Assembly (NCBI RefSeq): GCF_015244705.1
Contig: NZ_JABCQF010000010.1
Coordinates: 16,464-80,463 of the forward strand
Source: Gluconobacter potus
Lineage (GTDB): Bacteria; Pseudomonadota; Alphaproteobacteria; Acetobacterales; Acetobacteraceae
DNA: 64,000 bases
Reading direction: 5' to 3'
Part shown: positions 8,517 to 18,010 of the stretch, in pieces
Layout: every line of letters starts with the position of its first letter
Position numbering within the stretch: the stretch's first letter is position 1
Program-made: the position numbers and the translations under genes
The notes under the pieces: model-generated
What the model saw: only the letters and a program-made list of their open reading frames with translations
The model's database searches: none
What the model was told of the DNA's origin: nothing

Positions 8517-9755
8517 ATGATGGGGCACGCTTTCCGTTCTCTGGGGAGACGTAATTACCGCATCTGGGCCATGGGGGCCCTGGTCTCGAATATCGGGACC
8601 TGGATGCAGATGACGACGCAGGACTGGCTGGTCCTGACGGAACTGACCCGGCATGATGCGACGGCTGTCGGCATCGTCATGGCGCTTCAGCTCGCGCCAC
8701 CGCTCCTGCTGATTTTCTGGACCGGGAAAATCGCCGACAGGGTGGAGAAGCATCGCTTTCTGCTGCTGACGCAGGCTGCACTTGGAACTCTGGCCATTGC
8801 GCTGGGGGTTCTGGTGGTGACGGGCCTGATCCGGTTGTGGGAAGTGGACCTGTTTGCGTTTCTGAGCGGCTGTGTGGCGGCGTTTGACAGCCCGGTGCGG
8901 CAGATTTTCGCGGGTGAACTGGTGGGCGAAGCGGATCTGGCCAACGCCGTTGCGCTCAATTCCGTCTCTTATAATGCGGGGCGTATGATCGGGCCGGCCG
9001 TGGCGGGGTTCTGTATTGCGGAACTCGGCTCGGGCTGGTCGTTCATTCTGAACGGGCTTTCGTTTTATGGCGTGCTGATGTCGCTCCTCTCCCTGCGGAC
9101 ACAGGAACTGCATCGTCTCGCACCCGTCAAACCGGAAAATGCGCATCAGGAAAAACAGGATCTGCTGACAGGCGTGCGCTACGTCTGGAAGCGCGATGAC
9201 CTGCGGACCATCCTGTTCATGCTGTTTCTGCTCGGGGCGTTCGGTCTCAATTTCCCGATCTATATCTCAACCATGGCCGTCAGCGTCTTTCACGTTGGGG
9301 CACATGGCTATGGAGTTCTGAATTCGGCCATGGCGGTTGGGACGATCACCGGGGCCCTGTTCGCCGCCAGTCGGAAGACCATGCAGTTTTCGGCCCTGCC
9401 GCAGGGGGCCGTCGTCTTCAGTCTGGCCTGTCTGCTGGGTGCGCTTTCGCCGGGATACTGGGCTTTTGCCGTCACGCTGGTCATGGCCGGCATGGCGTCG
9501 CTGACCTTCACGGCGGTGAGCAACAGCTACATGCAACTGGCGACGGATCCCGGCATGCGGGGGCGTGTGGTGTCGATCCGTTTCGCCGTTTTCGCCGGAT
9601 CGTCTCCGCTGGGGGCACCGCTGGTGGGCATGGTTGCGAACTGTCTGGGTCCCCGCTGGGCTCTGGGGGTGGGATCGCTCTCCGGCATTCTGGCGGCCGG
9701 GGTGGCGCTGCTTTACCTGCACCGGTTGCAGGCTGGAAAAGAGACATGCTCCTGA
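8517..9755 (+). CDS. MFS transporter (EntS/MFS_3 type)
   Basis: 412 residues, twelve predicted helices. The opening SLGRRNYRIWAMGALVSNIG and NAVALNSVSYNAGRMIGPAV in helix 5 are typical of the EntS-like MFS_3 group, and TGKIADRVEKHRF is the loop 2-3 motif A equivalent. Members are inner-membrane proton-driven exporters, EntS exporting enterobactin; the substrate here is unknown. The double ATG at 8517/8520 leaves the start ambiguous by one residue. The C-terminus overlaps the start of the YdcF gene by 10 bases, so the two are probably co-translated. Confidence 0.9.
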   Translation: MMGHAFRSLGRRNYRIWAMGALVSNIGTWMQMTTQDWLVLTELTRHDATAVGIVMALQLAPPLLLIFWTGKIADRVEKHRFLLLTQAALGTLAIALGVLVVTGLIRLWEVDLFAFLSGCVAAFDSPVRQIFAGELVGEADLANAVALNSVSYNAGRMIGPAVAGFCIAELGSGWSFILNGLSFYGVLMSLLSLRTQELHRLAPVKPENAHQEKQDLLTGVRYVWKRDDLRTILFMLFLLGAFGLNFPIYISTMAVSVFHVGAHGYGVLNSAMAVGTITGALFAASRKTMQFSALPQGAVVFSLACLLGALSPGYWAFAVTLVMAGMASLTFTAVSNSYMQLATDPGMRGRVVSIRFAVFAGSSPLGAPLVGMVANCLGPRWALGVGSLSGILAAGVALLYLHRLQAGKETCS

Positions 9756-10339
9756 CGTCTCGGGGCATGATCGTCAGAAGGCTGCGTCGGGGACTGGTTG
9801 GTGTCGTGGTGCTGTTCGGTCTGTTGCTGCTCTGGATGGGATGGGTGGCGTTCCGGGGTGTCTCGGCTGTGCCGGTCCGCTCGGAAATGGCGGTTATCCT
9901 CGGAACAGCCGTTACGCAGAAGGGGGAGCCGCGACCGGCGCTGCGTGAGCGGCTGGAAGAAGGGCTGCGGTTGTGGCGTGCCGGGTTTGTGCGGAAGATC
10001 ATGGTGAGCGGTGCGATCGAAAGCGGCAACCATCAGGACGAAGCCCGGATCATGGCGGACTGGCTGATGGCCAGGGATGTTCCGGCTTCGGCAATTATTG
10101 TGGATTCGCACGGAAACAACACCTGGCTGACGGCCCTGCATGTCGCCCGGCTGCATCCCCAGGGCGCTATTGTGGTCACGCAGTGGTTTCATGTCCTGCG
10201 GTCGGAATGGGCACTTCGCCGGGCTGGGGTGAAACCGGTCTCGGGAGCGGCGCCGTGCCGCTTCCGGATGGTGGAACTCTGGTACCTGTTCCGGGATTCT
10301 GTAGCGCTTCCGGTCTATGTGCTGACGAAAGCGCCCTAG
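9746..10339 (+). CDS. YdcF/SanA family DUF218 membrane protein
   Basis: 197 residues: one N-terminal membrane helix (GLVGVVVLFGLLLLWMGWVA) followed by the DUF218 fold with AVILGTAV, the family's EAR segment (HQDEARIMADWLM), DSHGNNTW, and IVVTQWFHVLRSEWALRRAG. Homologues such as SanA and ElyC influence envelope integrity; their biochemistry remains unclear. The start lies inside the end of the MFS gene. It converges on the AGE-epimerase gene 13 bases after its stop. Confidence 0.85.
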   Translation: MLLTSRGMIVRRLRRGLVGVVVLFGLLLLWMGWVAFRGVSAVPVRSEMAVILGTAVTQKGEPRPALRERLEEGLRLWRAGFVRKIMVSGAIESGNHQDEARIMADWLMARDVPASAIIVDSHGNNTWLTALHVARLHPQGAIVVTQWFHVLRSEWALRRAGVKPVSGAAPCRFRMVELWYLFRDSVALPVYVLTKAP

Positions 10340-10352
10340 GACGGGGGGGAGA

Positions 10353-11612
10353 TCAGTAGGGGACGCCGATCTGCTCGATGACCGTGGCAAGGGACGGGGC
10401 GAGCGGCATCATCGGGGCGAGCGTGGCCTGATAGGCGTGATACAGGTCTCCCTTGCCCTTGTAGATCGTTTCGGTAGGCTCGCCTTCGGGGCTGACTTCG
10501 TTGAACCAGCTCCCGAAATCGCGGTCGATCAGGGTTGTGTCGATATAGTCCCAGATCATGCGGTACCAGTGTTCGTAATGGGGGTTGCCGGTCCGTTTGT
10601 AGAGGTTGATGGCCGCCGTCAGGGCTTCGGCCTGCGCCCAGTGGATGCGACTGCGGTTGTGCGGCCCGTGCTCCCAGTTGATGGTGTAGAGCATGCCGGG
10701 CCGACCATCGGCGTTCCATCCGGTGTTCATCCCGGTCTCGAACAGGGCCTGCGCGTCGTGCAGCATCCATTCCGGCGTTGCGAGGCCGTGACGCAGCAGG
10801 GCGGCTTCAAGCTTCAGGGTCAGATGGGCCCATTCCACGAAATGCCCGGGCGTCATGCCGTAGGGGCGCAGATCATCGTTGGGTTTGTCGCTGTGATAGT
10901 CGCGCATGAGCGTCCAGTTGCGGTTGAAATGCTCCGGCATCGCGAATCCTTCCGCGGCGGCCAGTTCATGCACGAAGCGCGTGACGATGCGCCGGGCGCG
11001 ATGGAGCCATTTCACGTCACCGGTGACGTCCGCCAGCGCCATGAAGGCCTCGGTAGAGTGCATGTTGCTGTTGGCGCCGCGATAGTCTTCCTCGTCCGAC
11101 CAGTCCGGGGCGAAGCTCTCGCGCATGACGCCTTCCTCCTCGCTCCAGAAATGGGTTTCGATCTGATCGATCGCATCCCGGAGCAGATCGCCCGCGCCCT
11201 CCGCCCCGATCAGGACGGCCGAGGATGCGGCGAGGGCTACGAAAGCGTGCAGGTAAGCCTGCTTGCGGTCATTGTCCTTGTCCGCGAAATGCTGCCAGCC
11301 GCCATGGGCATCATCACGGAAATTCGTGCGCAGGGCATGGATTCCATGGGCGACGAGCGGCGCGCTTCCAGGGAGACCCTGAAGCTCGGCCACGGCATAG
11401 GCATGCACGCAGCGCGCGGTCAGCGTGGCTTCGGGTTTCGCATTTTCAGGCAGCGTGCCTTCCAGATCCAGCCCGGTAAAACCGCCGTCTATGCACCCGC
11501 CCTTGCTGAAATCCAGAAGGCGGCGACCCTGCATTTCCAGCCACGTCCGGTGAGAGGGGCGGCGGATCCAGCTGTCGCGGCTGAGGAGGGTGGGTGAAAG
11601 GCGGTCGGTCAT
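10353..11612 (-). CDS. AGE family epimerase/isomerase (YihS-like)
   Basis: 419 residues, the size of the (alpha/alpha)6-barrel N-acylglucosamine 2-epimerase family. Recognisable elements are GGCIDGGFTGLDLEG at residues 37-51, DAHGGWQHFADK, RGANSNMHSTEAFMALAD, the histidine-bearing TPGHFVEWAHL, and EHGPHNRSRIHWAQAEA. These supply the two catalytic histidines used by aldose-ketose isomerases such as YihS and mannose isomerase. It interconverts aldose and ketose (for example mannose/fructose or sulfoquinovose); the exact sugar is not readable from sequence. It is monocistronic and divergent from rpe. Confidence 0.87.
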   Translation of the reverse strand: MTDRLSPTLLSRDSWIRRPSHRTWLEMQGRRLLDFSKGGCIDGGFTGLDLEGTLPENAKPEATLTARCVHAYAVAELQGLPGSAPLVAHGIHALRTNFRDDAHGGWQHFADKDNDRKQAYLHAFVALAASSAVLIGAEGAGDLLRDAIDQIETHFWSEEEGVMRESFAPDWSDEEDYRGANSNMHSTEAFMALADVTGDVKWLHRARRIVTRFVHELAAAEGFAMPEHFNRNWTLMRDYHSDKPNDDLRPYGMTPGHFVEWAHLTLKLEAALLRHGLATPEWMLHDAQALFETGMNTGWNADGRPGMLYTINWEHGPHNRSRIHWAQAEALTAAINLYKRTGNPHYEHWYRMIWDYIDTTLIDRDFGSWFNEVSPEGEPTETIYKGKGDLYHAYQATLAPMMPLAPSLATVIEQIGVPY

Positions 11613-11768
11613 GAGGCACTCCGGGCAGGTCGACAGATGTGGCTATCAGGACGTTTCAGGGACGCCGGGGTTCCGGAAGGGTGTGTGGACAGACATGATG
11701 CTCACGAAGATGCGCACGGATGCGGATGTGGCTTGCGTCGCGCGATGGGTTTGCCGATACATGACAGT

Positions 11769-12446
11769 ATGACTGACCGTCCTTCGATCATCGTCGCTCC
11801 CAGCCTTCTGGCTGCTGACTTTTCCCGCCTCGGGGAAGAGATCGCCTCCATTGCGCGTGCGCCCTGGCTTCATCTTGATGTGATGGACGGGCATTTCGTG
11901 CCGAATATCTCGTTTGGCCCTCCGGTCATTGCGGCCCTTCGCAAGCATACGGATGCGAAATTCGACGTCCATCTGATGATCGATCCGGTGGACCCGTATC
12001 TGGAGGCCACTGCGAAAGCAGGCGCCGATCACATCACGGTGCATGTCGAGAACGCGCCTCATCTGCACCGTTCGCTTCAGACCATCCGCGCCCTGGGCTG
12101 TCGTCCCGGCGTTGCCATCTGTCCGGCGACGCCTGCCGTGGCGCTGTCGGAAGTCATGGATCTGGTGGACATCATCCTCGTGATGACGGTCAATCCGGGA
12201 TTCGGCGGCCAGAGTTTCCTCGACAGCCAGCTTTCCAAGATCAGGACGCTCGCGGAAATGAGCCGGGAGAGCGGTCGGGACATCATCCTTGCCGTGGATG
12301 GGGGGATCGACCCCAGTACGGCACCGCGCGTGGTTGAGGCCGGTGCCACCATGCTCGTTGCCGGATCGGCCATTTTCGGAAAAGAGGACCGGGATGCTGC
12401 CATCAGGGCGCTTGAAGGACCGTTCGTGGAACAGATTACCGGATGA
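11769..12446 (+). CDS. rpe: ribulose-phosphate 3-epimerase
   Basis: 225 residues from the ATG at 11769, where the family's APSLLAADF motif falls at residues 9-17; upstream in-frame codons do not match the family. The TIM-barrel metal site is visible: HLDVMDGHFVPNISFGP, FDVHLMIDP, VNPGFGGQSF, and VDGGI near the C-terminus. It interconverts D-ribulose-5-P and D-xylulose-5-P in the pentose phosphate pathway, which carries most sugar flux in Gluconobacter-type organisms. The stop overlaps the heparinase-like gene's ATG by four bases, an unusual partner. Confidence 0.97.
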   Translation: MTDRPSIIVAPSLLAADFSRLGEEIASIARAPWLHLDVMDGHFVPNISFGPPVIAALRKHTDAKFDVHLMIDPVDPYLEATAKAGADHITVHVENAPHLHRSLQTIRALGCRPGVAICPATPAVALSEVMDLVDIILVMTVNPGFGGQSFLDSQLSKIRTLAEMSRESGRDIILAVDGGIDPSTAPRVVEAGATMLVAGSAIFGKEDRDAAIRALEGPFVEQITG

Positions 12447-14095
12447 CAGGCAGTCGCTGGCTTCGAGGTCTTCGTCTCTCCCTTGCCCGTCTGCCCTTCG
12501 GGGGGCCTGCTTCCGAAGGCCCAGTGCATGCGTTCCGTGATCCCTGGAAAGGCGATCCGGATCAGGGTGCACGCCTGATTGGTGGCCATTTCCGTTTCGA
12601 CCGACAGGACTATCCGCTGCCGAACGGAAACTGGGAGCGTGGTCCCTGGCCGGAGCCGGTGCGCGAATGGCTCCACGGCTTCAACTGGTTGCGGGATCTG
12701 CGGACCCTCGGGAGCGACAGGGCCCGCCTGACCGCGCGGGGACTCGTCAGTGACTGGCTGGCGCATCCGCCAACCGATCCGCTGGTTCGCGATGCGTGTG
12801 TCACGGGGTCCCGCCTGGCGTCGTGGCTGTCCAATCATGAGTTCTGCCTGGCCTCTGCCGATCCGCGGCTTCAGCAGCGTCTGATGGAACGGATGCTGGT
12901 GGAGGGCCGGACCATCGCTGCCCTTCTGCCTCTGCCCCCGCAGGGCACGCGTGGCCTGATGGCATTCCGGGGACTGCTGGCGGCAGCCATGGCGATGCCT
13001 GAGCAGACGGGGTTCATGTCCCGATTCCTGCGGTATCTGCCCGGGGAACTGGAGCGGCTGGTTCTGGCGGATGGCACAGTGGTGGAGCGCAGCCCGGAGG
13101 CGCAGTTCCTTGTTGCGCGGGAACTGGCGGAAATGTCCGTCATGTTCCGTACCGCCCATGCCAGTGTTCCGCCCTTTATCGATCGGGCGCTGGACAAGGT
13201 CTGTCCCGTGCTGCGGGCGATGCGGCATGGGGATGGCGGTCTTGCGGTTTTTAACGGGGCAAACGAGCGGCACAGTGCGGCTGTGGAAGACGTTCTGGCG
13301 CAGGGCTCGCGGCAGAAGCTGATTGCGCCTGCCATGCCGCAGGGAAAATTCACGCGGCTGGCACTCGGCAAATCACTGCTGCTCGTGGACAGCGGTCCCC
13401 CCGCGCCAGCCGGTTTTGACAGCATGGCGCATGCCGGAACGCTGTCCTTCGAATTCTCGCACCAGCGTCATCGCCTGTTCGTGAATTGCGGAAGCGCCGT
13501 GGTCGGGGCCTGGCGTGATGCCATGCGATGCAGTGCCGCGCATACGGTACTGGTAGCAGATGGTCTGTCGTCCGCGGACTTCGGACCGGATGGCGGCATG
13601 ACGCGCCGGCCGGTTACCGTGTCCTGCGATCATCAGACGGACGGTTCCGCGCACTGGCTGGATCTGTCGCATGATGGCTACCACGCGCCGCTGGGCGCAA
13701 AATGGACCCGTCGCCTGTATTTCGGCTCTGATGGCGAGGATCTGCGCGGGCAGGAAATCATTGATGGGGAACGCAATATCGACTTTGCCATCCGCTTCCA
13801 TATCCATCCGGATGTGAAAGTGACGCAGGATGATGAGGACATCATTCTGCAGGTTGGCGGGGCGATCTGGCGTTTCAGGCAGCGTGACGGCGCCGTGCGG
13901 CTGGAAAACGACGTTTATCTGGGGCGCGGAAAGCGCGAAGTCTGCCAGCAGATCATCATTACGCCGCGGGCCCTTCCTGACGTGGCTCCGCCGGAAGGAG
14001 AGGCCCCACCGGCTGATGAAAAAACTGACGCCGAGAAGGCGGTCAAACGCACGCATCAGAGCGTGACCTGGCTGCTCGAACGCATCCCGGAATAG
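12443..14095 (+). CDS. heparinase II/III family protein
   Basis: 550 residues with the alphaproteobacterial heparinase II/III-like layout: an all-helical N-terminal toroid (FNWLRDLRTLGSDRARL, SWLSNHEFCLA) and a C-terminal beta-sandwich (SMAHAGTLSFEFSHQRHRLF, HTVLVADGLSSADFG, HDGYHAPLGAKWTRRLYF). Characterised relatives are uronic-acid polysaccharide lyases. No signal peptide is visible, so a cytoplasmic or envelope-biosynthesis role is possible. It starts inside the rpe stop (ATGA) and is followed 25 bases later by a glycosyltransferase, suggesting polysaccharide metabolism. Its substrate is unknown. Confidence 0.87.
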   Translation: MTGSRWLRGLRLSLARLPFGGPASEGPVHAFRDPWKGDPDQGARLIGGHFRFDRQDYPLPNGNWERGPWPEPVREWLHGFNWLRDLRTLGSDRARLTARGLVSDWLAHPPTDPLVRDACVTGSRLASWLSNHEFCLASADPRLQQRLMERMLVEGRTIAALLPLPPQGTRGLMAFRGLLAAAMAMPEQTGFMSRFLRYLPGELERLVLADGTVVERSPEAQFLVARELAEMSVMFRTAHASVPPFIDRALDKVCPVLRAMRHGDGGLAVFNGANERHSAAVEDVLAQGSRQKLIAPAMPQGKFTRLALGKSLLLVDSGPPAPAGFDSMAHAGTLSFEFSHQRHRLFVNCGSAVVGAWRDAMRCSAAHTVLVADGLSSADFGPDGGMTRRPVTVSCDHQTDGSAHWLDLSHDGYHAPLGAKWTRRLYFGSDGEDLRGQEIIDGERNIDFAIRFHIHPDVKVTQDDEDIILQVGGAIWRFRQRDGAVRLENDVYLGRGKREVCQQIIITPRALPDVAPPEGEAPPADEKTDAEKAVKRTHQSVTWLLERIPE

Positions 14096-14120
14096 GCTGT
14101 TTCGTGTCCGGGATGCGATT

Positions 14121-15239
14121 GTGAAGATACTTGAAATCACCAACGTGGATTTTGCGCTCCGGCAGTTCCTGCTGCCGCTGATGCGGGAGCTGCGTGATGC
14201 CGGGCATGACGTTCAGGGGGCCTGTGCCGAAGGCTCCCATCTGGAGCCTGTGCGGGCCGAGGGCTTTACGGTGCATGGTGTTCCGATGGCCCGCTCCTTT
14301 TCCCCAATGGCGCAGTACAGGGCATTTGTTGCTCTGGTGAGGCTGATCCGGCGGGAAAAGCCTGATCTGGTCCATGGGCACATGCCGATCAGCGGAATTC
14401 TGGCGCGCTTTGCCGCGCGGCTCTGCGGAGTGCGCGTCGTGGCCTATACCTGCCATGGCTTCCTGTTCAATCAGCCGGGATCATGGCGTCGCCGGATGCT
14501 TTCCCTGATCCTGGAATGGGCGGCAGGGCGCATAACGGATCTGTATATGACGGTCTCCCGTGAAGAGGCGCGGGACGCACGCCGGCTGCATCTGAACCGT
14601 AACCCCATTGCCATCGGCAACGGTCGTGATCCCCGGCGCTACCATCCCGATCCGGAGACGCGTGCACGCTTGCGCAGGGAGCTCGGGGTGCCGGAAGACC
14701 GGCCGGTGGTCATCGTGGTGTCGCGCCTGGTGCGGCACAAGGGTCATCCCGAACTGCTGCGTGCGATGGAAGACGTGCCGGAGGCGGAGCTCTGGGTGGT
14801 TGGGGAGCGTCTGCCTTCGGATCATGGTGCAGATCTGACGGCAGCCTTCGAGTGCGCGCGCGACCGTCTTGGCCCGCGTCTGCGGATGCTTGGATATCGT
14901 GAAGACGTCCCGGAGTTGCTGAGGGCCGCAGATGTGTTTGCGCTGCCCAGCCATTTCGAGGGGCTGCCCATGTCGGTCATCGAAGCGATGCTGACGGGAT
15001 TGCCGGTCGTGGCGACGGATGTCCGGGGGCCGAGAGAGCAGGTGCTGGACGGCAAAACGGGATTTCTGGTTCCGCCGGGCCTGTCCATGCCTCTCGCAAA
15101 GGCTCTGCGCACACTGACGCAGGATGCAGCGTTAAGACAGAAGATGGGCGCGGCCGGACGGCAGGTCGCGCTTGAGGCGTATGACGAACGGCATATCCTG
15201 AAGCATGTCGTGGCGCTTATGGAAAAAGCCTGTTCCTGA
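14121..15239 (+). CDS. family 4 glycosyltransferase (GT-B)
   Basis: 372 residues, GTG start at 14121. The N-terminal Rossmann half (MKILEITNVDFALRQFLLPL, DLVHGHMPISGILA, TCHGFLF) and the C-terminal sugar-nucleotide half (VIVVSRLVRHKGHPELLRAM, LGYREDVPELLRAADVFALP, then SHFEGLPMSVIEAMLTGLPV) match GT4 enzymes, with the EX7E-type catalytic segment in the last of these. It transfers an activated sugar in cell-surface polysaccharide synthesis; donor and acceptor are not predictable. It follows rpe and the heparinase-like gene in the same direction and converges on the flagellin gene. Confidence 0.9.
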   Translation: MKILEITNVDFALRQFLLPLMRELRDAGHDVQGACAEGSHLEPVRAEGFTVHGVPMARSFSPMAQYRAFVALVRLIRREKPDLVHGHMPISGILARFAARLCGVRVVAYTCHGFLFNQPGSWRRRMLSLILEWAAGRITDLYMTVSREEARDARRLHLNRNPIAIGNGRDPRRYHPDPETRARLRRELGVPEDRPVVIVVSRLVRHKGHPELLRAMEDVPEAELWVVGERLPSDHGADLTAAFECARDRLGPRLRMLGYREDVPELLRAADVFALPSHFEGLPMSVIEAMLTGLPVVATDVRGPREQVLDGKTGFLVPPGLSMPLAKALRTLTQDAALRQKMGAAGRQVALEAYDERHILKHVVALMEKACS

Positions 15240-15246
15240 AACCCTG

Positions 15247-17625
15247 TCAGCCCTGGAAAAGCTTGAGGATCATTGAGGACTGCCCATCCATGATCGAAAG
15301 GGACTGCACGGCGAGCTGCTGTTTGGTCTGGGCGGAAAGAAGCAGAACGCTCTGTTTTGCCAGATCGGCGTCGGTCAGGGCGGATATTCCGGTGGTGATG
15401 GCATCCTGCTGGGCGGCGGTGTTCTTCGTCAGCTGCGAAATGAGGTTGGTGCTGTCGCCAAGGTTGGCGTTGATGGACGTCATTTTCGAAATGGCCGCTG
15501 TTACGGCTCCGATCGCGACCTGATAACCGCTGACCTGCTGGCCTGTGATCGTACTTCCAGAAAAGTTTCTGCTGTCTGCGGCCAGCAGAAAGCTGTTGGC
15601 TGGTACGGAATGGTAGACGGAAAGGTAGGTATCCAGCGTACTGTCATAAGGGTGCTGGATGTTGCTGAAGACAGAAGGTGCTGCTGGCGTTGCCCAGACA
15701 GGCGTTCCGTCATCGGCGGTGACCGTGCCGGAAGGAAGGGAGCCCGCGATATTCGAACCGCTTGCAACGATGGAAAGCGTGCCGCTGTCGATGCTGCTGG
15801 AAGCCGTACTGATGCCCAGGGAGGTCAGCGTGTCGACGATCGGGGTGAACAGACTGTCCTGATACGTGGAGGGGGACGTCATGTCGGGTGTGACGTTTAC
15901 GGCCACGATATTCTGCGTCTCTCCCTGCGGAAAGTCGGAAGATGAGGAGACGGCATAGGTCAGATTGCCGGTTGTTCCGTCCTTTTCAAGGCTGACATAC
16001 GTGGGAACGCCTGTGGGAGTTGTGGAGATTGCGAAGACCGTACTCCCACCGCTTTGTGAAATGATTTTTGAAGGTGCAGGAATGCCGGTGGTGGCATCCA
16101 CGGTCATTGCCGGCGTGCTGTCGACCAGGGACTGGAGACTGCCGGCTATGGTCTGCGAACTGGAAAGCTTTCCGTCGCTGGTCGTCTGGTTCAGGACGAG
16201 CTGGTAGCCATCCTTTCCGGCAGCGGTGCCATTCGTGTTGAAATCCATCCGGGTGGCAATGGGATCGGCGAGGCTGGCCTGGGCAGAGCTCAGGCTGACC
16301 TGCTGCCCGTAGGTGGAAACGAAGCTTTCCGTTGAAGGTGTGGTCTTGATGTTCCCGCTGCTGTCGTAAGCCAGGGTGCCATCGTCATTTCTCTGGGCGA
16401 CGGAGACGGTTTTGGTATCACTCGACACGGCAACGATGTGGCCGGACAGAGGCGCCGTGTTGATGGCATTGGTCAGAGCGGAGACACTGGGGCTGGAAGA
16501 CAGGGACGGCGCGTAGATGTTCCCGCCGCTGATGGTCAGTGCGCCATCGGTGCTGCTGCGGTCGACATGGAAACCCTGGCCGGAAATGGCTGTCATGAAT
16601 GTGTCCGAAATGGCCTCGTCGTCCATTTTCCCCGATCCGGCGGATGTTATGGTGACGGGGGTGATCACGCTCTGTGCGGTGGGATTGCCCAACGCATCGA
16701 ATGCAGAACTCACGGTATAGACCGGATTGCCGTTGCTGCCCTGCGAGACCTGAATGGCTTCGCCGGAATTCAGCGTATAGAATTTCACACCGTTCGGATC
16801 AGTGTACTGGGACGTGATAACGGTGTTGGTGCCGGATGTCAGGTCGCCGGTGCTCGGATCCCACTGAAGATCCGCTCCCCCTCCTATGGCGGTATTGATC
16901 GTGGCCAGCGTGGATGTTCCCGGATTATTGGCTCCGGTATCGCTTTCCTCGGCGACGAACTGGTACTGGACTGCCGGATCCTGGGCCGTTCCGGTGCCGG
17001 TGGCCTGGGCGATATTGTGTAGGGTCAGGGTGGTGGTTTTGGGGCCGGCAATGACCAGGGATTCCGGGTCGAACGGAATGGTGACACCGGCCTGATCGAC
17101 GTTGAGGCCTGAAAGGCCGAGCCCTGCGGAGGTGGCATTGTTGCCGGCCATCTTGAGCGTCCCGCCATACACGTCCAGCGACGTAGACGCGGTACTGTAA
17201 TTGACGCCGCTGACGAGGGCGCCCGCCAGAAGATTGACGCCGTTGAATGTGGCGGATGAGGCCATGGAGTCGATCTGGGTCAGTGTCTGGGAAATCTGGG
17301 TATTGATGGTGCTGGTGTCGATGCCGGTATTCTGCCCCTCGCTGATATTGGCGGCGAGGGAGGTCAGGGCATTGTTGATGAGTGTGCCTTGGGCACTGGC
17401 CGTCTGGACGATCTGTCCGAGAACATTCAGGCCTTGTGAAATGCCGGTCAGGGCAGAGGACTGGGCCTGCATGGTGTTGGCAATGGAATAGATCGCCGGA
17501 TTGTCCGAGGCGGTCGAGACGCTCTTTCCGGTTGAGACTGCTGTTTCGGTCTTGTTCAGCGCAGTGGTGGCCTGGGACAGGGCCTGGAGCCCGGAGAGAA
17601 CGGCGGCATTATTCACACTCAGCAC
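15247..17625 (-). CDS. very long flagellin with a large variable insertion
   Basis: 792 residues, against about 270-500 for most flagellins. Residues 1-140 are the conserved D0/D1 helices (LSVNNAAVLSGLQALSQATT, NPAIYSIANTM, NVLGQIVQTA), and the last ~90 residues restore the C-terminal D1/D0 (ITKNTAAQQDAITTGISALT-like stretch, then TKQQLAVQSLSIM and ILKLFQG). Between them lie about 550 Ser/Thr/Gly/Asp-rich residues with no Cys, which should form surface-exposed D2/D3 domains. The start is a GTG at 17625 with GAGAAG nine bases upstream. No other flagellar gene is within the window. It is most likely an extracellular filament subunit. Confidence 0.9.
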   Translation of the reverse strand: MLSVNNAAVLSGLQALSQATTALNKTETAVSTGKSVSTASDNPAIYSIANTMQAQSSALTGISQGLNVLGQIVQTASAQGTLINNALTSLAANISEGQNTGIDTSTINTQISQTLTQIDSMASSATFNGVNLLAGALVSGVNYSTASTSLDVYGGTLKMAGNNATSAGLGLSGLNVDQAGVTIPFDPESLVIAGPKTTTLTLHNIAQATGTGTAQDPAVQYQFVAEESDTGANNPGTSTLATINTAIGGGADLQWDPSTGDLTSGTNTVITSQYTDPNGVKFYTLNSGEAIQVSQGSNGNPVYTVSSAFDALGNPTAQSVITPVTITSAGSGKMDDEAISDTFMTAISGQGFHVDRSSTDGALTISGGNIYAPSLSSSPSVSALTNAINTAPLSGHIVAVSSDTKTVSVAQRNDDGTLAYDSSGNIKTTPSTESFVSTYGQQVSLSSAQASLADPIATRMDFNTNGTAAGKDGYQLVLNQTTSDGKLSSSQTIAGSLQSLVDSTPAMTVDATTGIPAPSKIISQSGGSTVFAISTTPTGVPTYVSLEKDGTTGNLTYAVSSSSDFPQGETQNIVAVNVTPDMTSPSTYQDSLFTPIVDTLTSLGISTASSSIDSGTLSIVASGSNIAGSLPSGTVTADDGTPVWATPAAPSVFSNIQHPYDSTLDTYLSVYHSVPANSFLLAADSRNFSGSTITGQQVSGYQVAIGAVTAAISKMTSINANLGDSTNLISQLTKNTAAQQDAITTGISALTDADLAKQSVLLLSAQTKQQLAVQSLSIMDGQSSMILKLFQG

Positions 17626-18010
17626 GGATCTGTACTTCTCAGAAAACGCAGGATGTTACGAGGATGTCAGCCTCGATATAATTTTCCGTTAATGGCAGGA
17701 GTGTCTGTCTTTCAGCGGCGAAAAAATTTTTCCGGACATTCTGTATCGAAGGGATTGGGTATTGGGGATGGAATTGCAGGCCCGGAGAATTTTAATGGAA
17801 GCATGAATTAATACTTAAGGATGTGAAATACATTTATTCATTGTAATTTGCAAAGCATCCATAATTCACTATTCTGTTTTGGTGTTATTATCAGGACTAA
17901 AATACTCTGGTTATGATGACTTCGATTCTCCCGTAAACTTGTCTTTTGTTTCTGCGCTATTTTCATGAGACTGTCGTCGCACGAGATGATTGAAGACAAA
18001 GGTATTCCCC
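17626..18010. other. 385-base divergent intergenic region, AT-rich
   Basis: This gap separates the flagellin start (minus) from lutA (plus) and must hold both promoters. It is clearly richer in A and T than its neighbours. No ORF with family resemblance, no RNA gene and no convincing LldR/LutR dyad (TGGT-N2-ACCA type) was found by eye, and sigma-28 or sigma-54 elements could not be assigned with confidence. Confidence 0.5.
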
